64,000 nucleotides of DNA from Nematopogon swammerdamellus (lineage: Eukaryota > Arthropoda > Insecta > Lepidoptera > Adelidae). Under the pieces are notes generated by a model. The model worked only from the letters and a program-made list of their open reading frames with translations. It searched no databases and was not told where the DNA came from. The DNA lies in assembly GCA_946902875.1 (NCBI GenBank), contig OX336355.1, positions 11,751,347-11,815,346 on the forward strand, read 5' to 3'. Below are positions 11,730 through 22,769 of this stretch, piece by piece; position 1 is the first letter of the stretch, and each line of letters begins with the position of its first letter. A program made the translations under genes and the position numbers.

Positions 11730-12077
11730 TTTTTAGGTTTCCGTATCCCGTACGGAAGCCTATTACTGAGCCTCCGCCGTCCGTCTGTCCGTCCGTCTGT
11801 CTGAGGGCTGTATCTCTTGAACCGTATTAGGTAGCCCGTTGAAATTTTCACAGAATATGTTTTACTATGGCGGATATAACAACAAATAAGAAAATGTTAA
11901 ACAAACAACAAACAACAAACGTCCGAAAAATCGATTAGTCACACTATTGAATAATAGATGGCGCCACAGGCTTTTATACATTGTATTGTTGAAAGACAAA
12001 AGATAGGCGGATAATAGCGGATAGATACGGAAACCTCCGTGCGCGAGTAAAACTCGCACTTAACAGATTTTTTGTCT
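11730..12077 (+). repeat. GGGTTCCGTA-type element, short copy
   Basis: Starts TTTTAGGTTTCCGTATCCCG, has tandem CCGTCTGTCCG and ends GTGCGCGAGTAAAACTCGCAC, the 3' end shared with copies at 16407 and 19831. The inside is shorter than in the long copy. Confidence 0.6.
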
Positions 12078-12607
12078 ATCTCCTGAAAATTTACAAAAAA
12101 TAAGCGGTGTCCATACTTAAGCTTCGAAATGTAAATATTACATCATAATGTGCGAAACAGTGGATAGCTTGTCGCCCACATCACAATACAAACGCAGTGC
12201 ATCGAATGATCGATCACGATTTCTCTCTATATGCAAATAAACAGTAAGCAACCTGGCCGACGGAATAAATTGTCATGAAATCTCAAATTTAAATTGGAAA
12301 TATATTTTTTTTTCTATCGCGTTAATAGTGTGTGAAATAGTGAATTTTTATTTGTATGCAAAATATGGTTGGGGTTGTTAAATTTTTCGGGTGGTTTGCG
12401 ATCCATCATTGCTATATTGGTTGGTAAATTGGATATTACGATGGATGCCTGTCAATATGTCAGTAGTCTGTAGTTATGGAAATTATTTCATTGTATTGCA
12501 GTGTTTGGTTTTGGGATTGCTTAGTATGGATTTTTGGTGATTCGTCATTTGTATGAATTCGTTTAATGCTTCTATGTACGCAAGTGAAATATGCGGTAGT
12601 AAAAATC

Positions 12608-12660
12608 CAAAGAGTTTGTATTACGTCAAGGAGCGCAGCGACGTAATATAAACTCTTTGT
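12608..12660. repeat. Small palindromic repeat (CAAAGAGTTTGTATTACGTC)
   Basis: Imperfect 53-bp palindrome whose half recurs at 21593-21636. A very short MITE-like family. Confidence 0.5.
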
Positions 12661-12689
12661 AAAAATCTTTCTTTATGTTTTTTACGCAA

Positions 12690-13021
12690 ACTTTTTTTAA
12701 GTACATAATCCGTTATGGGTGGCCCCGTCGGAGGAGCCAAAGTGCATGCTCCGACCAGCCAATATCACCTCTGAGAAGGTAGGTGCCATACCGGAGACTT
12801 CCCTGGATTGCTGGCTGCACTGGACTAGAGGAGAACACAACCGAGGCTGCTATGCGGCCATCTTACATCCAGTACGGTGGTACCCACGTGGTACCAAACC
12901 ACTCGGCTACAATTTGAGCCTACCACCTAGTAAGGGGCAAGGAAAGGGAAGTTCCGAACGCTGAAGCAGCAGGTGTACGTGTAGGTAGGCACGTTTTTTT
13001 CGCCAGAAAAAACTCATTGGT
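12690..13021 (-). repeat. SINE-B copy, 5'-truncated
   Basis: Body and tail of SINE-B in reverse: CATAATCCGTTATGGGTGGC, CACTGGACTAGAGGAGAACA and CGGCTACAATTTGAGCCTAC, running to TTTTTTTCGCCAGAAAAAAC. The tRNA-like head is missing. Confidence 0.75.
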
Positions 13022-13595
13022 GTTTTGAATACAACAGCGCGTAGTGAACACACGTAGAGTAAGCAGTACATATGGGTCCACTAATTTTACCCAAAAATTT
13101 CACTCGCGTGGAATTCAGTTTTTGTTCGCGTGTTTATCTAATACCATATATTTAATACCTATTTCACTCATTTGCTTAGGAAATGCTAACTTTTGTAAAA
13201 AAAATTGTTCCACATAAAATAAAACAAATATGGTCTAGTTATACCTTATCAATATCATACAGTGTCATGTATGATATTGATATATAAAAACAGCATGTAT
13301 ATATATAAATTTAAACAGATATAATAAATCATACAAGTCCAGTTTTCTCACAAATCCACTAGAATGAATTCCCACAATCAAAATTCATTCCTAAGTATGG
13401 ATTCGATCTGAGTTGTATCGACTGTCTCTCTAGGGCATTTGATTCGACAAAAACGAGCGTGTCTATGAAATTGTACCGTTTCATTAATGCGCAATTACTG
13501 GATTATTATGCGCAGTCATACGTCGTGTGAAGTACGAATAACATTAATGGGTGAAGTTCTCAAACTGTCTTTATAAAGTTGAATGTACGAAACTA
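13022..13595. other. Intergenic, no gene recognised
   Basis: AT-rich, with a local ATGATATTGA / TCAATATCAT inverted repeat near 13250-13280. No supported gene. Confidence 0.3.
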
Positions 13596-13728
13596 GCTGT
13601 CGCCCGCGGCTTCGCTCGCGTGAAATTCGTATTTCAAAAGAACTTAGAAAGTAAGTACATAACGAAGTTTATACATGAAGTAAGTTCAGGTAAACGATAA
13701 ACCTTCTTGAAGAAAGTATATATAGAAG
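13596..13728 (+). repeat. Single-unit copy of the CCGCGGCTTCGCTCGCG element end
   Basis: GCCCGCGGCTTCGCTCGCGT followed by one degenerate AAGTAAG..TTCAGGTAAACGATAAACC unit, matching the ends of the foldback at 4865-6318. Confidence 0.55.
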
Positions 13729-13987
13729 GTCTTTCATTAGTAGGTAACTTTACGCTAAGGGGTGTATGTGTATCAGATACTGATTACGTTCCCATACCAA
13801 TTTTTTTTTACGATATAAAAAACCGTTTCAACCTACTCACTCCTCAAATTTAATACGTGAAGTGCGCGTATTTCACCTAAATCTATGGCTTTTTATATCG
13901 TAAAAAAAAATTGATATGGAAATGTGATCAGTATCTGATACACATACACCCCTTAGCGTAGCGTTACCTACTATTGAAAGACCTTAT
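13726..13987. mobile_element. Hairpin MITE, 262 bp
   Basis: Outer arms (AAGGTCTTTC.. / ..GAAAGACCTT) extend inward about 85 bp through GGGGTGTATGTGTATCAGAT and a T-run, with few mismatches. The centre is about 90 bp. Confidence 0.6.
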
Positions 13988-14114
13988 ATATAAATATATA
14001 AAGAGACAACAGGTTGTGTATTGGTATTTTTATTTATTAATTTTTATAAATAAACTTATCAGATATTTAAATACATTTGCACAACTTAAATAAAAAATAA
14101 ACGGTTCAGCCATA

Positions 14115-14412
14115 TGAGTACTTACAACTAGATGGTGCGTAACGGGACAATCTGCCGACGCACCAAAGTAGTCGATATTGGACTAAACTCAAGTGGTAGT
14201 GGGATGGGCACGTCAGCTGAAGAAACTGTGTCCTAGAATGGTCGCCGTTGACATGAAAACGGAGTGTGGGAAGACCACCTGCCAAGTGGGCCGACGACAT
14301 CAAGTACGTCAGCGGAAAGCAGTGGTTCCTTATCGCTGAAATCCAGGAGGACTGGAGGAAAATCGGAAAGGCATATGTCCAGCAGTGGAAGCATACACGC
14401 TGACTGACTGAA
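14115..14412 (+). pseudogene. RTE-type LINE, decayed C-terminus
   Basis: Frameshifted remnants of the RTE reverse-transcriptase C-terminus: RRTKVVDI, then RSVGRPPAKWADDIK, then KAYVQQW in shifting frames, ending TGACTGACTGA. A second copy in reverse lies at 63062-63192. The family is recognised from its conserved VGRPP..W.DD and AYVQQW phrases. Confidence 0.6.
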
Positions 14413-14871
14413 ATATGTAATTAAAATATATATAAAATACATTTAAAAACTTATAGAGAACAATACTAAATAAATAAATAAATACTTCGCATCGAATAGT
14501 TTGAGAACCAGCGCTAAACAGTTGTGTATTTGTAATCTGTTCTTGTATCTATCAACAAATTGTGTGTAAGGGTAACATTGATTCATCATTTTGTTTCTAC
14601 GCATTTTTTGCAACCATTAGTGGAACCACCTGATGGGAACCAAAAAAGCTGGTTCCCACGAAACAGGAGTTCAACTTCGATTTATTTGCCTAAATAATCA
14701 ATTTGGGTAATCTAAAGTCCAGACAAATATGTTGGGAATATGCTAATACCTATTTGGGATAATAATTTATTTTACATAAAACCTGAGATTCACCTGACGA
14801 TGGGGTGACTTCTGTATGGAATTATTTATTAGTTCTTCAAATATTGGTCTGATTAAATTTAAGGGGAAACA

Positions 14872-15060
14872 ATTATGCAAGTTAATACTTTTAAAATTCC
14901 GATTGACTACGAAGATAATTTTGGAATACGTTTGTAGGTAATAAATAATATAGAACAGAACAGAAATTCTTTATTCTACACATAATACAGACACACAATA
15001 ATAATAATAATAAATATATAATAATAATAATAATAATAATAAATACACATAATACATATA
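14872..15060. repeat. Repeat F plus (AAT)n microsatellite
   Basis: AATTATGCAAGTTAATACTT.. to AAATTCTTTATTCTACAC recurs at 20993-21100, where it interrupts an RTE LINE. It is followed by a long AAT/ATA microsatellite at about 14996-15045. Confidence 0.5.
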
Positions 15061-15212
15061 ATACAGAATTATACAAGAAAAGAAACGCATAAGTGCAGAT
15101 AGAAAAATATGGTACAAAGGCGGACATAACACTAGTAGTGATTTCTAGAAATAAAGAAACCGTAGGTTTATTCCTAAAATGCATTACTTTGTCGCTTCAG
15201 CGTTCGTGTATT

Positions 15213-15510
15213 GCCCTGTGGATTCGGTACTTAAAAGAATACCCCCACTGCATCTCTCCCCGTGCATGTCGTAAAAAGCGATTAAGGGATAATGACAAGT
15301 TGCCGTGCTATAGGGCGACAGGCTAGCCACCTCTTACCTTGACGCGGTCCTTCCACCGAGTCATGCAACAGGTGGGTCTTCGTGCCTTACTTGCTGCTTG
15401 ATAGTTATCTTGTCCGAATACTTTGCTAAACGTGGTACATCGGTGTTGTGCTGTAATTTGCAAGGGTGCTTGCAGCACAGCACCGATCACTCTGCTCACC
15501 CCGATTTATT
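15213..15510 (+). repeat. Repeat family C (CCCCACTGCATCTCTCCCCG), copy 1
   Basis: Head TGTGGATTCGGTACTTAAAAGAATACCCCCACTG (split phrase), then GTCGTAAAAAGCGATTAAGG, CTTGACGCGGTCCTTCCACC and GGTGTTGTGCTGTAATTTGC. Other copies are at 24231, 30183 and 62711. The first 80 bp serve as an alternative head of SINE-A. Confidence 0.65.
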
Positions 15511-15584
15511 ATGTACGTTCGTGTATTATTTACGTATTATTTTCGTGTATTAAATAAAATCCTTATTATTTTATTTATTTATTT

Positions 15585-16406
15585 AGTATACCTACTTTAT
15601 TATTTTATATAAATTATACGACAAATGGTGGACTTATAGCCTAAGGCGATTTCTGCCGGTCAACCACCCTATTAATCAATTACCCATATTTTCCTATACA
15701 AAACATATACATATCAGAGGATTAGTAATCAGCGTTTCACAGATTCGGCCAAAATACGAGATGCAAGGAAAAAAAATTCCCCTATTCGTCTAAAAAAAAT
15801 TAAAAACCAAAACTCCTTTGTAAGAAGATTATTTTCATCCACGTCCAATTAAAAACGCACAAAACACCTTTATCGGCTCAAAATTCGCCAAAAACGTCGC
15901 ACGCATTAACCACAGAACATCGAATATTGTGCACTTTTCTAGAAACGGCCCATGAACGGTAAAACTGAGCCACTTTTGTCTCGCTCACTCCTCAATATGC
16001 CCAAATGTGTAATATGCAATGTAGGTTTGCTTTACTTACATAGTTGCTTTTCAATACTAATAATAAATCATGGAGTAAGTTACTTTGTTTTATAAGATAT
16101 TGCATTTGTGGACTCTATGTATGATACTAAAACTAAATTGACGATTTTTAGAAATCGTTTCAGTATGTATGTATATTCCTTCATAACTCTTAAACTGATC
16201 ATCCGAATTCGATGAAACTTAGTTCAAGCACATTTAACTATACGTGACACAGGATAGGCTAAATAAAATTCAGTTAGGGTTACGCTAAGATGTGGCTCTC
16301 ATACAAACCGAACTGTTCCGCGCGCCGAAATAAACTAATTTCACGCGAGCGAAGCCGCGGGCAAAAGGTAGAATAAATTGAATGAACTGAATGAATTGCT
16401 GATTAC
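15585..16406. other. Repeat-E-like fragment then unassigned DNA
   Basis: TTTATTATTTTAT..ATGGTGGACTTATAGCCTAA (15595-15660) is a diverged family-E end. The rest has no gene. TTCACGCGAGCGAAGCCGCG at 16340-16359 is an isolated element terminus. Confidence 0.4.
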
Positions 16407-17898
16407 TTTTTAGGGTTCCGTACCTCAAAAGAGGAAAAATCGGAACCCTTATAGGATCACTTCGTTGTCCGTCTGTCTGTCTGTCAAGACCCTTTTTCTC
16501 AGGAGGGCGAAGAGGTATGAAGTTGAAATTAATACCAAGTACGCGTTCCCTTGGAGGTGTAAAAAATTCAAACTTCTAAGTTAACGCAATCACAAGATAC
16601 GGCTATTTATGTCACATATTTTACTACTGGGAAATAAAATCAAAACCTATATGGTACTTACCTTGACCTAGAATGATAAAATTTGGTAAGAAGCAAGTTT
16701 TCACAGCACACCTAAAGGGAAAAATGCTAAAATAGATAATTTGTAATTATATCACATAAAAAAAATAATTACTTGTTTTGTATGTCAAGACCCTTTTTCT
16801 CAGGACCAGGTCAAGGTATCAAGTTCAAATTAATACAAAATACTTACGTCTTTGCTTAGAGGTGTAGGAAACTCAAGCTTCTAAATCAACACAATCAAAA
16901 GATACGGGTATTTATGTTATATTTTGATACTTGCAAACTCACTCAAAACAAATCAAAACCTATAGGGTACTTTCCGTTGACCTAGAATCATAAAATTAAG
17001 TAAGAAGCAAGGTTTCACAACACAAATAAAGGAAAAAATCCGAAAATTGTAAATTGATGGTTATATCACATAAAAAAAAAGTTTACATGTTTTGTATGTC
17101 AAGACCCTTTTTCTCAGGAAAATATCAAGATATCAAATTGAAATTAATACGGAATACTAAGGTCTACGATCTCTTTAAGATATAGAAAATGCAAGCTTCT
17201 AAATCAACTCAATCAAAAGATACGGCCATTTATTTCATATTTTAATACTCGCAAACTCACTCAAAACAAATCAAAACCTATAGGGTACTTTCCGTTGACC
17301 TAGAATCATAAAATTAAGTAAGAAACAAGGTTTCACAACACAAATAAAGGAAAAAATCTGAAAATTGTAAATTGATAGTTATATCACATAAAAAAAAGTT
17401 TACATGTTTTGTATGTCAAGACCCTTTTTCTCAGGAAGAGATCAAGATATCAAATTGAAATTAATAGGAAATACTAAGGTCTACGATCTCTTTAAGGTAT
17501 AGAAAATGCAAGCTTCTAAATCAACTCAATCAAAAGATACGGCCATTTATTTCATATTTTAACACTCACAAACTCACTCAAATCAAATCAAAACCTATAG
17601 GGTATTTCCCGTTAACCTAGAATAATGAAATTTAGTAAGAAGCATAGTCTCACAGCATAAGCAAAGGAAAAATCAGAAAATTGTAAATTTGTAGTTAAGA
17701 TGTCTTATAAAAAATATATTTTCGTAGATTTCAATTACTCGAATGCCTGACAGTCAAACAATTGCTGTAGTGTTTATTTAGGCGTTTCCTGATTTTCCAA
17801 AACACAATTATTTTTGTACATACATAATACAAATATATTGAGTGATAGTACGGAACCCTCGGTGTGCGAGTCCAACTCGCACTTGTCGACTTTTTGTC
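16407..17898 (+). mobile_element. GGGTTCCGTA element, long copy with four internal tandem repeats
   Basis: Begins TTTTTAGGGTTCCGTACCTC and ends GTGCGAGTCCAACTCGCACT. Internal repeats begin with TGTCAAGACCCTTTTTCTCA at 16482, 16783, 17097 and 17414 (periods 301, 314 and 317) and run to about 17715. Each contains AGATACGG.. and GGGTACTTTCCGTTGACCTA. Copies 3 and 4 are closer to each other than to copy 1. There is no open frame, so the element is non-autonomous. Confidence 0.65.
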
Positions 17899-18308
17899 CA
17901 TCTCATAGCTTGCATGGCGAGGTTGGGTGGAGAGGTTTGCGAGGAGAGGTGTTTTCGCTGCGTATGACTGCCTTCATTCGACTGGCTGTTGGGCACAGCC
18001 ACCCATGATGATTCTTTTTAGAAAAAACTTTGGAAAGTTCCTTCATAAAATAAAATGCAACATCGACCATCTGTATGTATGTCTGATTATAACTTGAGAA
18101 CAGCTCAACTAGCTGGAAGCGATTTTCACCAATACAATCCCACAAATCTCCAGATGGTTATAGATATGTAACATCACGCTATTCTTAACGCGAGCGAAGC
18201 CGCGTGCACACCTATTATTTAATGTAACCTATGAATAAATAACTGCGGTATTACCATAAAATGTATTGAGAAAAGGTCGAAAAAAATGAGGAAAATTATA
18301 AAAAAAAA
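17899..18308. other. Spacer with a repeat fragment
   Basis: 18085-18205 (TTGAGAACAGCTCAAC.. to CACGCTATTCTTAACGCGAG) resembles 47110-47225. No gene. Confidence 0.35.
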
Positions 18309-18614
18309 ACTAGCTTATGCTCGTGGCTTCGCTCGCGGTAAACTCAATACTACAAAAATCCAATACTGCAACGCAACAACGCAACAAAACTGCTGACGCA
18401 AGCTATTACTACCATTCGATATTAAATTTCGTTCGTACTATACTTTATTTGATACTGCTCAGCCCTAAGGCTTTTTAGCGTGATGGTATATAGCCTATAG
18501 TGAGCCTCAATAAGTCTCCACTACTCTTTACATTGGTGCGAAGCGCATCAAAATCCGTTCAGTGGTTCAGAAGTTTACCTCAAACATACATACAAACAGA
18601 CGTTCCCTTTTATA
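18309..18614 (+). repeat. CTCGTGGCTTCGCTCGCGG-type element, 3' part
   Basis: Starts with the GCTCGTGGCTTCGCTCGCGG terminus and runs through AAAATCCGTTCAGTGGTTCA and ACATACATACAAACAGACGT, phrases typical of lepidopteran retroelement tails. It leads directly into the purine microsatellite. Confidence 0.5.
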
Positions 18615-18944
18615 CGAAGTAGAGATATAGATATAGAGGTAGAGGTAGAGGTAGAGGTAGAGATAGATATAGAGCTAGATATAGAGCTAGAGATAGAGGT
18701 ATGAGGTAGAGGTAGAGGTAGAGGTAGAGGTGGAGGTAGAGGTAGAGGTAGAGGTAGAGATATATATAGAGATAGAGATAGATATATAGATAGAGATAGA
18801 GGTAGAGATAGAGGTAGAGGTGGAGGTAGAGGTAGAGGTAGAGATATATATAGAGATAGAGATAGATATATAGATAGAGATAGAGATAGACATGGAGATA
18901 GAGATAAAAATAGAAATAGAGACAGAGATAGAGATATATAATGG
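18615..18944 (+). repeat. Purine microsatellite, GATATA/GGTAGA units
   Basis: About 330 bp of almost pure GATA, GGTA and GATATA hexamers. Blocks of GGTAGA alternate with GATAGATATATA and are themselves repeated. Long reading frames here (mostly YLYLY on the minus strand) are artefacts. Confidence 0.85.
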
Positions 18945-19390
18945 ATCCGTACTCCGCACTAAAATACTGAAATGCCCTTTCCATATACGCACCATGTATA
19001 TTTTCTTTGGTCCTTTGGTATTAGCGAATTGGACAATAACGAACCGTTATAACGGAGTAACACCCAAAATCCTTTTTTATTCCACCTTACACGGCGCGAA
19101 GCAATAAAACAACAACACAACATCGTAAAAACCACAATATGCGCATGTTTTTATTTGCTTTTTTCACTCATTTCTGTCTGTACGGCGATACGGTATATGC
19201 AAAATTGGTATGAAATTGAAAAACAAATTCGTCTCATATTGCTTTTTTGATTCGCAACCGACGCGCGGTGACAGAGGGAGTTATTCTATAACGTTTTATA
19301 ATGCACCCTTCGTTCTGCGCCCTCATGCATACGCTCTGGCAATATTTGTGGGGACCTTTCAAATTCTTTTTGCTTTTACTATTGTTGTAC
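18945..19390. other. Intergenic, no gene recognised
   Basis: No supported gene or shared repeat. Confidence 0.3.
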
Positions 19391-19773
19391 TTTTTTTTTA
19401 TGGACACTGACACGGATGGCTACATCACCTACAACATCCGTGATGTCAGCCCATAACACCGGGTGAACTAGGCGCCATGTCAGTGATTCCCTTCGGTCGT
19501 GCCGGCTACACTGAACTGGACGGAAAACACAAACTATTTACATAGCCGTTTCGACTGACGTTTCATTCAGTGCGGTGGTACCAACCCAGGCTGGTTGAAC
19601 CCTACCACCTAGTAAGGTAAGAAGGGAAGGTACCTACAGTTTTACGTGGAATCCGAACCACGGTCAGCCTCCAACGGTCGAGCGGTCACCCATCCAAGTA
19701 CTGACCGCCCCAGCGTTGCTTAACAATCAATAGCGACAGTTGACTGTCTGCACCACTGAGCTATCGAGGCTGA
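19391..19773 (-). repeat. SINE-A copy with tRNA-like boxes and 5S-rRNA-like segment
   Basis: Poly-T at the left means minus orientation. On that strand the head has A-box TAGCTCAGTGGT (19763-19752), then a 5S-rRNA-like segment (19724-19682) containing GTTAAGCAACG and AGTACTTGGATGGGTGACCG, then B-box-like GGTTCGGATTCC (19659-19648). The SINE-A body and tail follow. The 5S match covers the conserved 3' half of 5S rRNA. Confidence 0.75.
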
Positions 19774-19830
19774 CACTGACTTTAGAAACATAATATGCAT
19801 GAATGTCAGGAAAATAACGAAACTAAAACG

Positions 19831-19934
19831 CTTTTTTAGGGTTCCGTATCCGGTACGGGACCCTAATTACTAAGCCTACTGTCTGTCTGTCTGTCGCGGT
19901 GCGCGAGTTCGACTTGCACTTGGCCGGTTTTTTT
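19831..19934 (+). repeat. GGGTTCCGTA element, minimal deleted copy
   Basis: Both termini are present (TTTTTTAGGGTTCCGTATCC and GTTCGACTTGCACTTGGCCG) with only about 50 bp between them. Confidence 0.65.
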
Positions 19935-19994
19935 CATATAAGTAGGTAGGTGCGATTCCATATTTAAGGGGTTTAACGCTCGTGTGATTTTGGT

Positions 19995-20400
19995 GGTTTT
20001 TTTTTATTTTATTTTTTTATGTAATCCAGTATGGGTGGCTGAGTCAGAGGGGCCAAAGCACATGCTCTGACTAGCCAATATCACCTCCGAGAAGGTAGGT
20101 GCCATACCGGAGACTTCCCTGGATTGTTGGCTATACTGGACTAGAGGAGAACACAACCGAGGTTGCTATGCGGCCATCTTACATCCAGTACGGTGGTACC
20201 AACCCAGTCGGCTACAATTTGAGCCTACCACCTGGTAAGGGGCAAGGGAAGGGACCTACAGTTTTACACCGGTTCCGAACGGTGAAGCAGCAGGTGTAGG
20301 TATGCACGTACATTTTTTCGTCAGAAAAAACTCATTGGTACACGCCGACCGGATTCGAACCACGGACCTCCCGCATGAGAAGCTGATGCTCAAACCACCA
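19995..20400 (-). repeat. SINE-B copy, near full length
   Basis: Poly-T, then the SINE-B body in reverse. It ends in the tRNA-like head with B-box GGATTCGAAC at 20351-20360 and the complement of the anticodon region (CCCGCATGAGAAGCTGATGC). The A-box end is degraded. Confidence 0.8.
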
Positions 20401-20805
20401 TTTATCTAACAAGATTTGAAAGTTATTAAATTTAATAATATGAACATCACAGGTATTACTTGCACATTTTGGAAATAAAAGGCCAACTTATGAAAGGGGA
20501 TAATGTTTTGGTCACGTGCTTTAATTTAAAAATGTTCTACTTCATTTCATTTTGTTGTGGGAAAATCTTGATAAGAGTTCATAAACAATCGTTGGTGGCA
20601 CTTTTTTTGTTTTCTGTTGCTAATATAGGTATTAATAGTTTTTCTTGTGTCTCCGCTAGTTGCATTTTCTTTAATGAATTAAATCTCCGATATTTTATTT
20701 ACCGAGTAATTTACAACCTCAAAAAACATAATATTCCCCATATACTTATGTGACGGAAAATTCGAAAAAATTATGAAATACCAGAGTTGCCAGAGAAGTG
20801 CCAGA
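20401..20805. other. Intergenic, no gene recognised
   Basis: An open stretch (20460-20753) has no recognisable similarity and AT-driven composition. I do not call it. Confidence 0.3.
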
Positions 20806-21240
20806 ATTGTTAATTAGAGCTCATGAATCACCGCTTACAAAAAATACGACAAAGAACCAAGGTAGTTGACATTTCTCAGAAAATTTGCAAGCTGAAGTGG
20901 CTGTGGGCTGGGCACATCTGTCGCAGACCCGACAACCGCTGGGGGCCACGTACAAACAAGCAAACGTAGCGTGGGACTCCCCCCCCCCCCCAATTATGCA
21001 AGGCAATACTTTTGAAATACCGGTTGACTACAAAGACTAATTTTAGAATACTTTTGTAAGTAAAATAGAACAAAAATTCTTTATTTTATATATATTTCTT
21101 TATCTTTATATTAATTCTTTTCTATAAAAGGTAGCCGGGAGTAAATGGATGAGAAGAGCGGAACACCGCGCGTGGTGGCTTACCTTGGGAGAGGCCTATG
21201 TCTAGCAGTGGACCGATACGGGTTGATGATGATTCAAACC
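20806..21240 (+). pseudogene. RTE-type LINE C-terminus interrupted by repeat F
   Basis: Remnants in shifting frames: RTKVVDISQKICKLKWLWAG then HICRRPDNRWGP, and after an interruption (20993-21125) VAGSKWMRRAEHRAWWL and GEAYVQQWTDTG. The interruption begins after a poly-C run and matches 14872-14985. The phrases are those of the RTE/BovB-like RT C-terminus. Confidence 0.65.
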
Positions 21241-21592
21241 TTCAAATGTTGGCAGTCATAGATGAATCACATGTAGAAATTACTATGTGATATAGTCGGA
21301 CAGAAATATAACTAACTAATTATAATCGGTTGTACAAAGTTCTCATTCGCAAGATTTTTTTATGGAACTAAGACCAAATTCACAGGTCGAAAGCAGCAAA
21401 TAACAAGTACAATATTTTGAGTAACATAAAAACTAGTAAGTATATGTACGTATGTATAAAGAGAAAATAAGCGGCATTTCTCCATGTGGCTTCCAGAAAT
21501 TGCGCTCATCCATGGCGCATTCCACATTTTTCTTTTAGTGAAATTGACCTCCAATTTCCCAAAGACTCACGTTCCAAAGACAATTTCCCAAA

Positions 21593-21640
21593 GTACTACG
21601 TCGCTGCGCAGCGACGTAATACAAACTCTTTGTAATTTCC
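21593..21640. repeat. Small palindromic repeat, second copy
   Basis: TACGTCGCTGCGCAGCGACG is a perfect palindrome. The flanking TACAAACTCTTTGTAA matches 12608-12660. Confidence 0.5.
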
Positions 21641-21679
21641 ATAGATACACTGAAATCGCAAACAAAATATAAACCAAAT

Positions 21680-21790
21680 TTATTTATTTATTAAGTAAAT
21701 TTTATCAATGTTATACATTTGTTAGTTAGGTTTTAATTATTTAGTTATTAGTATTTATTTTTTATATTTGATGAAAATAAATGGTCAACC
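21680..21790 (+). repeat. 3' tail of the REL-endonuclease LINE (short copy)
   Basis: GTTAGTTAGGTTTTAATTAT.. TTAGTTATTAGTATTTATT resembles the 3' UTRs at 5950-6010 and 51370-51420. Only the untranslated tail remains. Confidence 0.45.
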
Positions 21791-22769
21791 AAATTTAATC
21801 CCAAAAGAAATCTCGTCGTAGTCTCCTAGTACCTTCTTCATCATACCAAGCACGACACCAGGCGCTCATAGAGCGTTAGGAGGTGTCTATACAATTAATC
21901 ACTTCGTCGCTGGTCTGAGCGAGCCAGAGCGAGCTATTGAAGTCTGCAAGATCAAACATTTCAAAAGAATGAACGGGGTAAGAGTTAAGACCTCGCCGAA
22001 CAGTGGCATTCATTATCAAAATGGTGTGCACAATATTGTAAATTGTTATTTGAATATGCGTAAGTATAAACATACTAGAGTTTGATGCAAATTCTCTAGA
22101 CAGGCAGCGGCTCTGAATATTTTTTTTTGAAATATTTTTGTTTTATTATTGTGTAACATCTTAACCGTCGGTATGGGCAGTAATTTTGTGAATGAAGCAG
22201 AAATGGCCGTGATAAACGCCAAATACGCAAAAACATGTAAAAAGTGCGGCAAAGAAAGGCCAAAACTGACCAATTCGCACACATAATAACTTTCACTTAT
22301 ATCCAGATATGCCACATTCTATTTGTAAAACTGCATGTAAATAAGTTTATCCATTTCCGAGGCAGACATACAGACACGCATATTCATTTTATAATAGTAG
22401 AGATAATTATATGAATTACAATAACAGTTCTATTCTTTTGAATATTTCGCTCCAGACGACTTTTTATTTGTCGCTGGTAGGTTTTTGCGGACGACCGCGG
22501 AAGATTAAATTTCGCCAGCACTCTGTGCCACCATTAATTTCGTCCCTGTCCTGTTACGTTACAGATACTTTTTACTTTTTAATCTGTCTGATTTTGTAGA
22601 CTGGGGTGGTGTGACGCCTTTGGCTGTTGAAATCCGTACCTATTTCAATGTTGAAATATGTACTTTAAGTCATTTGGGAATTGGGAAATGGGAATTTCTT
22701 TCGGGAAAGGGGACTTTCCAATCATGAGATGACTAATATTTTGGAAAGGTGTTAAATTTTATTAAAATA
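21791..22769. other. Intergenic with one shared repeat fragment
   Basis: 22204-22285 (GGCCGTGATAAACGCCAAAT..) recurs at 63906-63980 and is an unassigned family. No gene is supported. Confidence 0.35.

Noticed and set aside
18610..18995. Minus-strand frames of repeated YLYLY and SISIS
   Set aside because: Pure microsatellite translation with no conserved content.
19682..19724. 5S rRNA gene
   Set aside because: Only about 43 bp resemble 5S rRNA, and they lie inside a SINE head.
22046..22315. 89-codon minus-strand frame
   Set aside because: Overlaps a repeat shared with 63906-63980 and shows no codon bias.
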